Of a stretch of 33,045 nucleotides of DNA, positions 7,616 to 16,297 are shown one piece after another. The notes beneath the pieces were generated by a model. That model had not been told where the DNA came from and searched no databases. It was given only the letters and a program-made list of their open reading frames with translations. Location of the stretch: the NCBI GenBank assembly GCA_001001205.1, contig LCKE01000006.1, forward strand, positions 1-33,045. Direction: 5' to 3'. A program made the position numbers and the translations under genes. Positions within the stretch are counted from its first letter, which is position 1, and the number at the start of each line of letters is the position of its first letter. Source of the DNA: Parcubacteria group bacterium GW2011_GWF2_45_11. GTDB lineage: Bacteria; Patescibacteriota; Patescibacteriia; UBA1558; UBA10009.

Positions 7616-8221
7616 TTAATGTATTGCCTTTGCCAATTCTTCCTTAAACTGTTGAAAATTGTTTTTATAAATAATAATCCGCATGCCCGATTCCTTGGCG
7701 CCATCAATCCTGTCTGGCCGGTCATCAACATAAATAGATTCCTCCCCTTGGATGCCGGCCTGCGCCAGAGCTATTTGAAACATTTTTTTATCCGGCTTAC
7801 GTTCATGAATGTAGCAGGAAACAATTTTATACTTGACGGACTCGTCCAAATTAACTTTCTTCATCAGCGACTCAAACACTTCTTTAGAATTATTGGAAAT
7901 TATTCCGATATTGTAATGAGGGGCGAGATCTTGCTTAATATAATTAATGAGCTCAATATTAGGAACGGTCGCTTCATTTATCAGCTCAATAAAGCGGCGG
8001 GCGTTAAAAAAGTACTCCCGGGCGCGCTTCTGACACATGGCTAAATACTCTGCCTGAGTGATTAGCCCTAAAGTAAAATCTTCCCAACCTTGATGATCAT
8101 GAACAATCTTGTAAAATTCGCCCTTGGGGATGTTAAATTCCTTTTCATAATTTTGAACGCCTAAAGTATAACCCTCTTGACAGAGCACGCCGCCGTTATC
8201 AAAAAAAATTGCTTTGGTCAT
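7616..8221 (-). CDS. HAD-IA family hydrolase
   Basis: 201 residues with the four HAD motifs in order: FFDNGGVL (nucleophile Asp8), ISNNS (108-112), RKPDKKMF (Lys142) and YVDDRPDR (Asp166-Asp167). The helical cap between motifs I and II (about 15-100) is the type IA cap. As in its neighbour, the residue two after the nucleophile is Gly (DxGGVL), a form also known in some HAD-IA members such as YihX-like phosphatases. Likely a cytoplasmic small-molecule phosphatase of unknown substrate. It is 7 nt downstream of the Nudix gene and 17 nt upstream of the histidine-phosphatase-like gene. Confidence 0.85.
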   Translation of the reverse strand: MTKAIFFDNGGVLCQEGYTLGVQNYEKEFNIPKGEFYKIVHDHQGWEDFTLGLITQAEYLAMCQKRAREYFFNARRFIELINEATVPNIELINYIKQDLAPHYNIGIISNNSKEVFESLMKKVNLDESVKYKIVSCYIHERKPDKKMFQIALAQAGIQGEESIYVDDRPDRIDGAKESGMRIIIYKNNFQQFKEELAKAIH

Positions 8222-8228
8222 TTATGAT

Positions 8229-8783
8229 TTATTTAGCTTTTTTGAAAAAATATTTAAGATCTGTAATCGTCGGCTCGGTCAATTTTATTTTTTTATCCTG
8301 ATATAATCGCCAAATCCCGTTTATTTCAAAAGCTTTGATTTTTTCAACCTCTTCCGCGTTGATGGCAAAAGGACCGTTGTAGTCGCCGACAAAAACATAA
8401 ATAAACATGCTGCTGGTATTTTTGCTCTGATGATATAAAATTTTCTTGAATTTGAAATTAATGTCAATGCCTAATTCCTCCTTAAGTTCTCTTTTGGCTT
8501 CGGCTAAAATCTGTCGTTCGGAATCCGCGCCCGCCTTAACATAACCGGCAGCGGCGCAAGACCAATGAAGAGGCTGAATATCCTTATTTTTGCTTCTTTT
8601 CTGAAACCAATATTCGCCTTTTGAATTCTTTAACCAGACATGACAGCTTCTTCTGATTAAAACAGGATTTTCTAAAAATTCTATTCGCCGGGCTTGGCCG
8701 ATAACCTTATTTTTCTTATCGACATTATCATGCCATTCCAGAAATGAGTCGGTTAACTTTTTATTATAATTTGTCTTAACCAT
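8229..8783 (-). CDS. Nudix hydrolase, IPP-isomerase / YfcD-like
   Basis: 184 residues. RRSCHVWLKNSKGEYWFQKR (about 44-63) followed by HWSCAAAGYVKAG (73-85) and the Nudix helix RELKEELGI (98-106) is the pattern of the YfcD and type I isopentenyl-diphosphate-isomerase branch of Nudix proteins. The box departs slightly from the GX5EX7REUXEEXGU spacing before the REL segment. These enzymes act on nucleoside or isoprenoid diphosphates with a divalent metal. The start ATG directly abuts the stop of the last array gene, so it is translationally linked to the array. A true isomerase is possible but not supported by any adjacent isoprenoid gene. Confidence 0.8.
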   Translation of the reverse strand: MVKTNYNKKLTDSFLEWHDNVDKKNKVIGQARRIEFLENPVLIRRSCHVWLKNSKGEYWFQKRSKNKDIQPLHWSCAAAGYVKAGADSERQILAEAKRELKEELGIDINFKFKKILYHQSKNTSSMFIYVFVGDYNGPFAINAEEVEKIKAFEINGIWRLYQDKKIKLTEPTITDLKYFFKKAK

Positions 8784-10280
8784 TTAAGCTCTTTTAATAA
8801 TCTTGACTATCCCCTTTTGGGCGTCAATTTCCAATAAATCATTATCCTTGATGACTCTGGTGCCGTTTTTGGTGGCGATAACGCAGGGCACGCCCAGCTC
8901 CCGGGAAACAATGGCGGCGTGGGATGATAAGCCGCCCTGATCGGCGACAATGGCGGCGGCCTTTTCCATAGCCGGCACAAAATCAGGCGTAGTATACTGG
9001 GCAACTAATATGTCCCCTCTTTCAACCTTATAAATTTCCTCCTTATCCAAACATACTTTGGCTCTGCCTTTAATAATTCCGCCTAAACAGGCCATCCGGC
9101 CATGAATCTCTTCGGTTTCAGCCACCTCTACCGAATATTCATTTTCCAGCTCCTTAATCTCTTTAAGATCTGTAATAAGCCGAGTCTCGGCGCCTCTAAC
9201 TATCATGGCATAATCATGAAAACGAATGTTCATTTCCGCCTCATCCGGCAAGGCCGCGCCTTGTTTCAAAAAATTTATCATCTCTGGTACGGATATTTCC
9301 ATAATCCAATCCTGATTAAAATTAGCCCGCTTAGCCACCTCTGCATAAGCAAAGCTGGCGCCGTAATCGGCATTAAAAAAAGCTTCAACGCGTCGATTAC
9401 GTAAATATGAATGTAATCTGGCCAAATCAATCACCCTTTGGAGATCAGGCTTTGGCTTTACCTGTTCTAAAGCCCGCCTATATTCACTTTCAATTTTACC
9501 CGCCGAGGCTTCATAAATTAAATCATCTATCACCTTGCCATCAGCAACTTGCTGTTTCATCTCCTTAACGCGTTCAATTATATCGGCAAAAGAATAAGGC
9601 TTACTGGTAGCCAGCCCCCTGTTAATATAAGCGAACTTATCCAGATGATCGTTCAATCTGGAAATTGTCTCGCCGGACAAGTTGTCTAAATCTTCATTAT
9701 GATCAAAAATGTCCTTAGCTATTTGAGTAAGTTTCCAGCGTTCTTCCGCCACTTCGGTCATTTCCTTAGGATCGGTAAAAATCAAAACATACCTACGAAA
9801 ATTTTTGTCATCCGCTTTCAGATAATTCAGTAATTTTTTTTCAATGATATCTTCAAAATATTCATCCAAAGAATACTGAGCATACCACGGACAAGCCAGC
9901 TCCCGGTATTCCTGCAACAAAGGCCCAATAATTTCAACAATTTCCTGATTGGATTTTTTGCTCCAGTCTGTTTTTTTTAATTCCAAACCTTTCTGATATA
10001 AATGCTCAGATTTTTTTAACTCTTGCTGGCAATAATTCTCAAACCAGCCATCGTCGGTTTTCATGTGATTAATAATCTCGTCTTCAAAAGCATTATACTC
10101 GCTGGCGGGCCAATACATCATATGATGCAAATACGTTCGGTTAGCCAAAACCGTTTTAATACCCGCCTTATGAGCATTTTCCCTGGTAAAAGAAGAATTA
10201 ATCATAAATCGTAAGAAAATGGGCAACCGGCCCGAAGGCTTAATCCGCCATTTTCCTGAATGCATGACTGCTCCCGGCAT
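8784..10280 (-). CDS. PEP-utilising-enzyme mobile-domain protein, array copy A (most divergent)
   Basis: 498 residues. The C-terminal 100 or so residues form the swivelling phosphohistidine domain: GDILVAQYTTPDFVPAME, then GGLSSHAAIVSRELGVPCVI with catalytic His454, ending in DNDLLEIDAQKGIVKII. The first 390 residues are helical. YLRNRR (292-297) followed by EVAKRANF and VPEMINFL aligns with the end of the central domain of PEP synthase and rifampin phosphotransferase (an R/K-rich helix, then G-R-R-x-x and an EL motif). There is no ATP-grasp and no TIM barrel. It is less Lys/Asn-rich than the other copies and separated from them by 102 nt that hold a TATAAT-like -10 at 10342-10337, so it may be expressed partly on its own. 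Expected to accept phosphate on His454 and pass it to an unknown substrate. Confidence 0.85.
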   Translation of the reverse strand: MPGAVMHSGKWRIKPSGRLPIFLRFMINSSFTRENAHKAGIKTVLANRTYLHHMMYWPASEYNAFEDEIINHMKTDDGWFENYCQQELKKSEHLYQKGLELKKTDWSKKSNQEIVEIIGPLLQEYRELACPWYAQYSLDEYFEDIIEKKLLNYLKADDKNFRRYVLIFTDPKEMTEVAEERWKLTQIAKDIFDHNEDLDNLSGETISRLNDHLDKFAYINRGLATSKPYSFADIIERVKEMKQQVADGKVIDDLIYEASAGKIESEYRRALEQVKPKPDLQRVIDLARLHSYLRNRRVEAFFNADYGASFAYAEVAKRANFNQDWIMEISVPEMINFLKQGAALPDEAEMNIRFHDYAMIVRGAETRLITDLKEIKELENEYSVEVAETEEIHGRMACLGGIIKGRAKVCLDKEEIYKVERGDILVAQYTTPDFVPAMEKAAAIVADQGGLSSHAAIVSRELGVPCVIATKNGTRVIKDNDLLEIDAQKGIVKIIKRA

Positions 10281-10336
10281 AATTTTATAAGTTAATAATC
10301 AATCAGAAATATAGGAACTCTTCATGAGTGATATTC

Positions 10337-10342
10337 ATTATA
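10337..10342 (-). promoter_or_regulatory. Possible -10 element in the gap upstream of array copy A
   Basis: TATAAT on the minus strand, about 57 bases upstream of the copy A start, in the longest gap of the array (102 nt). The nearest -35-like hexamer (TTGAAT, 10368-10363) is 20 bases away, which is too far for a strong promoter. The gap is AT-rich, so chance occurrence is quite possible. Confidence 0.3.
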
Positions 10343-10382
10343 TTAACAAATCAACTGCCATAATTCAAGTGAGATAAACTGA

Positions 10383-11873
10383 TTATTTGAGCAACCGGAC
10401 AATGCCCTGAAAAGCATCAACCTCAACCTCGTCACCGTCATTAAGCCGATTTGTCGCTACTTGAGTCCCAATAACACAAGGTATATTCAACTCGCGGCTT
10501 AAAATGGCGGCATGCGAGGTTATGCCACCCTCATCAGTCACAATCGCCCCGGCTTTTTTCATTATAGGCAAAAATTCCGGCCGGGTCATTTGGGTTACCA
10601 TAATGTCGCCTTTATTAAATTTTTTAAAATCTGACTTGGTAATAACAAGCTTTGCCGTACCTTTAATCTTACCGGCGCAGGCCGATACGCCCTGAAGGTT
10701 TTTAAATTGATGGTTAAAAACCCGTAAAAAAATGGCGTGAATCTCCCTCGCTTCTTGTCCGGAAACAATTTTAGCTTTTTTACTTTTTTCGTCCCACAAC
10801 AACAGATAATGTTTTTTTCTACATTCTAATTCACTGATATAGCCTGGAGAAAATTTAATATCAGTCAATTCTGATAGATCGGAAAATAACAACAACTCAG
10901 GTTTAATCTTATTTCTGCGGGCGATCTCTGTCCGTAATAAATCCATATAGAATTCATCAAGCATATTCCTGGCTTTACGGACCTCTCGCCAGTCAGATTG
11001 TTTAGCAAAAAAATAAAAAATGTTTTTAATGTGAGGCGGGAGTTTAGAGTTTTTTAATATCTGTTTTCGCATTTGCTGTTGCTTATTGTGAAAATCAATA
11101 ATTTTTTTCCTATCATGCAAATATTTTTGTTTGTTATTAATTATTTTTTTAAATTCTCCATAAAAATAATTAAGTGACAACAGCTTAGTTGACGCCCAAC
11201 TGTTTGCCGCCCAAAAATAATTTTTTTGAATAACAGACAGTTGCTTCAATATGCGCTGGCCTGGCTTATAATTTTTAAAATCACGCAAACTTTTCTTTGA
11301 TATACTTTTCATAGCAAAACTACCTTGATATCGTAAAAACAAATTTACAAGTTCTAATTTTAATTGGTGCAAATAACTTAAATTGTAAGGATACGTTAAG
11401 GCTTTCAATTGATCTTTGGAAAATTGACTGTTGATATTCTTTAAACTCTGATTTAAAATCTCTTCGCCGCAGGAATCAAATGATTCAATTAAGGCCCCGA
11501 CTTTCCAAAGATTAAATTGATTAGTAGAAAAATTTTTGATTAATTTAAAAAGTTGAGTATTAGAAAGCGTAGAAAAATCAACCTGATTAATTTTAGTTAT
11601 CGCCTGATTTGATAATGCCTGGCGCTGATTCCATTTAGCAAACAAAATATCAATATATTTTTTATTCTTTTTTTGTTTGGCCATCAATGAGTCTGCCATT
11701 TGTCTCTCTTTGGTCATATCAAGATAACCATAATTATTCTCGCCCTGATTATATGAACAGCCGGCGTAATACGTCATGGCCGCCCGATATGGTTGATTTG
11801 AGTAATAAGGCATTATGGCGCCGCCTTGGCGGTACCACTTGGTTTTAGAAATTATTTTATAATTAATTTTCAT
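10383..11873 (-). CDS. PEP-utilising-enzyme mobile-domain protein, array copy B
   Basis: 496 residues. The N-terminal domain is helical and Lys/Asn-rich, with KWYRQGG (12-18), NYFWAANSW (218-226, the array's W-x-x-N element) and SDWREVRKARN (293-303). The last is a variant of the WQDxRK element of other copies; it precedes the ARRNKI and LSEL segments that resemble the end of the rifampin-phosphotransferase central domain. The C-terminal phosphohistidine domain starts near 393: GDIMVTQMTRPEFLPIMKK and TDEGGITSHAAILSREL with His454. The start ATG overlaps the copy C stop as ATGA (11873-11870), which fixes the start and implies translational coupling. There is no ATP-grasp or TIM barrel. The substrate is unknown. 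Confidence 0.85.
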   Translation of the reverse strand: MKINYKIISKTKWYRQGGAIMPYYSNQPYRAAMTYYAGCSYNQGENNYGYLDMTKERQMADSLMAKQKKNKKYIDILFAKWNQRQALSNQAITKINQVDFSTLSNTQLFKLIKNFSTNQFNLWKVGALIESFDSCGEEILNQSLKNINSQFSKDQLKALTYPYNLSYLHQLKLELVNLFLRYQGSFAMKSISKKSLRDFKNYKPGQRILKQLSVIQKNYFWAANSWASTKLLSLNYFYGEFKKIINNKQKYLHDRKKIIDFHNKQQQMRKQILKNSKLPPHIKNIFYFFAKQSDWREVRKARNMLDEFYMDLLRTEIARRNKIKPELLLFSDLSELTDIKFSPGYISELECRKKHYLLLWDEKSKKAKIVSGQEAREIHAIFLRVFNHQFKNLQGVSACAGKIKGTAKLVITKSDFKKFNKGDIMVTQMTRPEFLPIMKKAGAIVTDEGGITSHAAILSRELNIPCVIGTQVATNRLNDGDEVEVDAFQGIVRLLK

Positions 11874-13390
11874 TTCATTATCTTAACCACGCCGTGGTTG
11901 GCGTTAACTTCAACATAATCACCGTTTTTAAGGGTGGCGGTGGCAATCTTAGTGCCGATAACACAAGGCTTTCCTAGTTCCCGGCTGATAATGGCGGCAT
12001 GCGAGGTTATGCCGCCCTCATCCGTAACGATAGCAAGGGCTTTTTTCATGGCCGGCACAAACTCGGGCCTGGTCATGGGCGCCACCAAAATATCGCCGGC
12101 TCTAAACTGAGCGATGTCTCTGACTGTCCGGCAAATTGTGACCCTGCCCACAGCCTTGCCGACCGAAGCGCAAAGGCCGTTTAATTCTTTTTGATCATCT
12201 TTTTTTTCTTGCCCGGCAAGTTGTTTTTTAAAAATTTTATAATCACTACCGGAAAAAATTTTTATTTTTTTAGACAAACCTATAACCAAACAGCCGTGCT
12301 GGCGTCCGCTTAATTCAATTTTGTTTAACTTGGCTAAATCAGCCGCCCAGATCTCTTGCGGTAAAGCGTAACGCATCAACGATATGGGCAAATTAAAGCG
12401 GTCACCTATTTCTTTTAATAATTCGTCCAAATAATGAATAGCGATTAAGAAAAATTTTTTACGGTCATCCTGCCAATAGGACATTATATCAGACATTTTA
12501 AACATTTTGACAAAACCGCGGCCGAAGCCGTATTTTTGAACTGCTTTATCTTTAGCCTTTTTATTCTGTTTAAAAATATTTTTGTAATAACTTAAGCCAT
12601 CCTTTATGCCCGTTTTAACTTCGTTGAGAAAATAATTTATGGTTAAAACTTTAGCGCCGCTATAATTATTATGCATCCAAAAAAAATTTTCTTGAAGACC
12701 GTAAATCATGCCTTTTAATTTAGGCTGCTGGCTGAGATATTTAATTATCTCACGATTGCTTAATTTAAAAATTTTTGACAACTTTTGTTTGTTAATTTCT
12801 TTAATAACATCAGACAAAGCTTCAATCATCTCATGAAAAAAGGTTGGCCTAATCGGCTGAGTCAAAACATTAAAAACTTTATTAAAATCCTGCCCTTTAT
12901 TTTGCCGTTCCAGCTCTTTGAACAGTTGATTCTTAATCTTAATATCGGCGGTTAAGGTAAAGCCTTCAATAATGTGAGAAATACTGATCGGTTTAACATA
13001 ATAATCATACGCCTGATGATATAAGCCAATTAACTCCGGTGTGGGCAGCTGATCCAGGCGCAACGAATCAATGCGCCGGAAAAACTTATAGGCCTGTTTA
13101 GTCAACCGGTCGCTTCTTTGCACTAACAACTCTAAATATTTGGGATTCTTTTTAACTTTAGCGAAAAGTTGATGAGCGATATGATGCAGATCATCCCGAT
13201 CGTAATACATGGTGCCAAACCCGTTTTTATAAAAATTCAAAAAATGAGTATAGCCATAACCCAAATATTTCTTGCAGCCCTCAATCCCGGACATCGCGCC
13301 CATGGTCAACAAATTAGGGGTGGAATTAAAGCTTTGAATATACCACCTTCTTTTAAATAAATATGCAAATTTTTTTAAATCTGACTTCAT
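11870..13390 (-). CDS. PEP-utilising-enzyme mobile-domain protein, array copy C
   Basis: 506 residues. The N-terminal domain has RRWYIQSF (14-21), LPTPELIGLY (115-124), FFWMHNNY (236-243) and YWQDDRKK (305-312), followed by EIGDRFNLP and ALPQEI, the array's version of the end of the PEP-synthase central domain. The phosphohistidine domain runs from about 404: AGDILVAPMTRPEFVPAMKK, TDEGGITSHAAIISREL (His464), then IGTKIATATLKNGDYVEVNA. It starts one base after the copy D stop (TAG at 13394-13392) and overlaps copy B by ATGA. The 32 bases 11883-11914, in its 3' end, are identical to 16311-16342 in copy F, a sign of recent duplication or gene conversion of the His domain. Confidence 0.85.
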   Translation of the reverse strand: MKSDLKKFAYLFKRRWYIQSFNSTPNLLTMGAMSGIEGCKKYLGYGYTHFLNFYKNGFGTMYYDRDDLHHIAHQLFAKVKKNPKYLELLVQRSDRLTKQAYKFFRRIDSLRLDQLPTPELIGLYHQAYDYYVKPISISHIIEGFTLTADIKIKNQLFKELERQNKGQDFNKVFNVLTQPIRPTFFHEMIEALSDVIKEINKQKLSKIFKLSNREIIKYLSQQPKLKGMIYGLQENFFWMHNNYSGAKVLTINYFLNEVKTGIKDGLSYYKNIFKQNKKAKDKAVQKYGFGRGFVKMFKMSDIMSYWQDDRKKFFLIAIHYLDELLKEIGDRFNLPISLMRYALPQEIWAADLAKLNKIELSGRQHGCLVIGLSKKIKIFSGSDYKIFKKQLAGQEKKDDQKELNGLCASVGKAVGRVTICRTVRDIAQFRAGDILVAPMTRPEFVPAMKKALAIVTDEGGITSHAAIISRELGKPCVIGTKIATATLKNGDYVEVNANHGVVKIMK

Positions 13391-13391
13391 A

Positions 13392-14831
13392 CTACTTACT
13401 GAGTCTGGTGACGCTTCCCTCCTTAGTGTCCACGCTGACCAAATCGCCGTTCTTTAAAACGAACGTGGCGGTTTTGGCGTTAACTATGCAGGGAACCTTT
13501 AACTCGCGGCTGACAATGGCGGCGTGGCAGGTCATGCTACCGCCATCGGTAATGATCGCCTTGGCCTGACGCATGGCCACAATGTATTCAGGCGAGGTCA
13601 TGGGCGTAACCAAAATTTCGCCGGCTTTAAAATTTTTAAGCTGCTGAAAACTTTTAATAATCCTGACTCGCCCTTGCACTTTATCGCCCTGGCTGACAAC
13701 CAAACCCTTAATTTGCTTTATATATTCCGAGGATTTAATAAACCGGCCGGCGATCACTTTGGCTCTTTGATCAACTATGAATTTTAAGTTCTTATTGTCA
13801 TAATAAAAAATAAAATACTTACATTGTCTAGCCAGGGCAATGCCAGAAATTTTTTTATTATTCAAAACTGCGATAATCTCCGCAGGTAAAAAAGATTTTA
13901 ATTCGTTAAGGCTGTAAATGGTCCGCCGGGCAATTGACTTGAGCAATAAATCAAGATAATAGTCAATCTGCAAAATTAAAGCCTTTCTTTTATCCTGCCA
14001 GCAGATGCCATAGTCCAAACTTTCAATAATCGCCCGTTCCTGAACGTTTAATTTTAATTGTTTTATCAGCTTAGTTTTATTTTTAATAATCAAGCGGCGC
14101 TGATTGATGCGTGATGTAATCTTATCATTATCATCCCTGATGACTTTTAATTTATTTTTAAAAAAATTCAATGATAAAATTTTTGATTGATAATAATTAT
14201 TTAACAACCAAAAATATTTCTGCTGATGCTGCTTTAATTTATTCTGAAAAAGATCGGGTTGTCTTTTATATTGCAAAATTTTCAATAATTCAATTTCTTC
14301 CTCCTGATAAAAAGAAAGCTGTGCGGGGACGGTCAAGAGTTCGTAATATGCATTAAAATTTTCCGACTGACCAATCTTCCTGGTTAAAATATCCGCGACC
14401 AGTTTTTCCCCTCCCCAATTGCAAATCTCCGGGACTGCTCCGTGAACCCAAAATTGAATCAATAATTTTTGCCATTTTTTGAAAGTCTGTAAAAAATCAG
14501 CATCGCTTAAGGAATCCAGGTATTTTAAAGAAAACCTGATTTGCCAAACAAACAATTCCTTGGTCGCCTTTTTATAGGCAATTTCAACTTTTTGCCTGTT
14601 TTTTTTGTTCATCATCCAGCGATAAAAATTCTCCCGGCCGGATTTTTTCAACTCAGCCTCGCTATTAACCCAGGTTATGTAATTTTTATGAAATATAAAA
14701 TAAGTTTCGGGCCAGAAAAACTGGTATGTTTTCGGATATTCCTTAAAAACTGCCTGACTATAATAATATAACGGCAATATTCTTCCGCGAATCGGCCCCC
14801 ACTGATATAGCTCTGAATTGGGATTGATCAT
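13392..14831 (-). CDS. PEP-utilising-enzyme mobile-domain protein, array copy D
   Basis: 479 residues, slightly shorter than the others at the N-terminus. The array signatures are LSDADFLQTF (108-117), YFWLLNNYYQSK (206-217) and CWQDKRK (277-283), followed by ARRTIYS and LPAEII. The phosphohistidine domain is the most altered of the set: TDGGSMTCHAAIVSREL (His436) instead of TDEGG(I/L/V)T, and NAKTAT instead of GTKIAT. The catalytic His is kept. The start overlaps the copy E stop as ATGA (14831-14828). It may differ in the partner it accepts phosphate from, or simply be drifting. No other domain is present. Confidence 0.85.
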   Translation of the reverse strand: MINPNSELYQWGPIRGRILPLYYYSQAVFKEYPKTYQFFWPETYFIFHKNYITWVNSEAELKKSGRENFYRWMMNKKNRQKVEIAYKKATKELFVWQIRFSLKYLDSLSDADFLQTFKKWQKLLIQFWVHGAVPEICNWGGEKLVADILTRKIGQSENFNAYYELLTVPAQLSFYQEEEIELLKILQYKRQPDLFQNKLKQHQQKYFWLLNNYYQSKILSLNFFKNKLKVIRDDNDKITSRINQRRLIIKNKTKLIKQLKLNVQERAIIESLDYGICWQDKRKALILQIDYYLDLLLKSIARRTIYSLNELKSFLPAEIIAVLNNKKISGIALARQCKYFIFYYDNKNLKFIVDQRAKVIAGRFIKSSEYIKQIKGLVVSQGDKVQGRVRIIKSFQQLKNFKAGEILVTPMTSPEYIVAMRQAKAIITDGGSMTCHAAIVSRELKVPCIVNAKTATFVLKNGDLVSVDTKEGSVTRLSK

Positions 14832-16297
14832 AGCTTTTTAATGACTCCTTTATTAGCATCTACCTTGATCCTGTCCCCGCTTTTTAAGACTTTTGTCGCT
14901 ATTTTAGTGCCAATAATGCAGGGAATGCCCAGCTCGCGGCTGACGATAGCGGCGTGGCAGGTTAAGCCGCCTTCATCGGTTATAATTGCCGTTGCTTTAT
15001 TTAAAATTACTGTGTAATCCGGCCTGGTCATGGAAGCCACTAATATCTCGCCCTTTTTAAAATTTTTAAACTGTCTGGACGAGGTGATAACCCTGGCTCG
15101 ACCCTGAGCCTTTCCCTGATTAGCCACCACGCCCCGAATGACTTTAACGCTATAGTCTGTTTTTGGAAACATCCTCTGATAAAGCTGGCGGGCCTTAGGA
15201 TAAGCTAAAACGTCAATGCTTTTAGGCGTCACCACTACTACAGAACATTTCAGACGACGCCGCAACAATTCTTGATCAATCTTTTTAGTTTTAAAAGCCA
15301 GCGCAACCTCGGCGGGGGTCAGATGCTTCAACAGCCAGTAGTCAACTTTGGTCCTCTTAGATAATTCCCTGATAAACTGATCAATAATCCAGTTGGCGAT
15401 CATATTGGCCTGCTTGCGCTGATCCTGCCAGTAGCTAAAGTGGTCTAAAATTTCCAGACCCAAAGCCGTCTGCCGATCAAGGTTCAATTTTTTTATATAG
15501 AGATCTTTTTGCTTTTTAATATTTTTAAAGTCTGCCCGTTCCTTTTTTAAAACTGCCAAACAATCTTTCTTAATATATTTTTTAACTTCCTTGAGCCAAT
15601 AATTTTCGTCTAAATATTGGCTGCAAGTGTAATTATTGTGAAGCCAATAATAATTTTTAGTATGCTGAGCTAAATCTGATTTGATGTTTTGTCCTTGTTG
15701 TAATCTGGCGGCCATTTTTAAAACCGACCAATGGGCTTCTTTAATAAAAGATGGGTTGGTTGGTTGAAGTAAGATTTGATATATCTTATCCTTCTCTTTA
15801 TTGGATATATTCTTTAAGAATTTCAAAATTTGAGGTAACAAAGTTTTCTCGCTATATCCGTGATAGTGATCGGTTAAGAGAGGCAGAGCGTATTCCTGCA
15901 AATAAGTTTTGGAAAATTCTTCAAAAAGGTTGATGACTCTGCCGCGCGATAATCGGGATAAATTCAATTTATTTATTTTATTGACTAATTGATTGTAAGC
16001 ATGAATTTGCCGTTGCCATTTCTGATAAAGTTTCAAATAATACCGGCGGTTGCCCGATGCCTGTTTCATTAACAAATTGGATATCCGCAACATATCGCCG
16101 GCTTCATAAGCCCAAACAAATCGTTTATTAATGACAAAACATACGGTCACCCTGGCGCTAGTGGGAAAATAATCTTTTAAAAAGTAGGAGGAAGCAACGG
16201 CCGGATAATAAACGTTAAGCAGGCAACCGTCCCCCGCCTGCGTCCACCAGGCGGGATTTTTTATACCGAACAAATTTTTGTTTTTTAAATCAAGCAT
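14828..16297 (-). CDS. PEP-utilising-enzyme mobile-domain protein, array copy E
   Basis: 489 residues. The N-terminal domain has PAWWTQAGDG (15-24), an early element shared with copies B, C and F (W-Y/W-x-Q). It is followed by LSRGRVINLFEEF (116-128), YYWLHNNYTCSQ (216-227) and YWQDQRKQ (289-296), then LTPAEV. The phosphohistidine domain has GEILVASMTRPDYTVILNK and TDEGGLTCHAAIVSREL with His448. The start ATG directly abuts the copy F stop (TAA at 16300-16298), and the stop overlaps copy D, so it is embedded in a coupled run. It lacks an ATP-grasp domain. Confidence 0.85.
   Translation of the reverse strand: MLDLKNKNLFGIKNPAWWTQAGDGCLLNVYYPAVASSYFLKDYFPTSARVTVCFVINKRFVWAYEAGDMLRISNLLMKQASGNRRYYLKLYQKWQRQIHAYNQLVNKINKLNLSRLSRGRVINLFEEFSKTYLQEYALPLLTDHYHGYSEKTLLPQILKFLKNISNKEKDKIYQILLQPTNPSFIKEAHWSVLKMAARLQQGQNIKSDLAQHTKNYYWLHNNYTCSQYLDENYWLKEVKKYIKKDCLAVLKKERADFKNIKKQKDLYIKKLNLDRQTALGLEILDHFSYWQDQRKQANMIANWIIDQFIRELSKRTKVDYWLLKHLTPAEVALAFKTKKIDQELLRRRLKCSVVVVTPKSIDVLAYPKARQLYQRMFPKTDYSVKVIRGVVANQGKAQGRARVITSSRQFKNFKKGEILVASMTRPDYTVILNKATAIITDEGGLTCHAAIVSRELGIPCIIGTKIATKVLKSGDRIKVDANKGVIKKL

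Noticed and set aside
7537-7731. 64-aa minus-strand frame overlapping the HAD and histidine-phosphatase-like genes
   Set aside because: It spans two well-supported genes in another frame and has no family resemblance.
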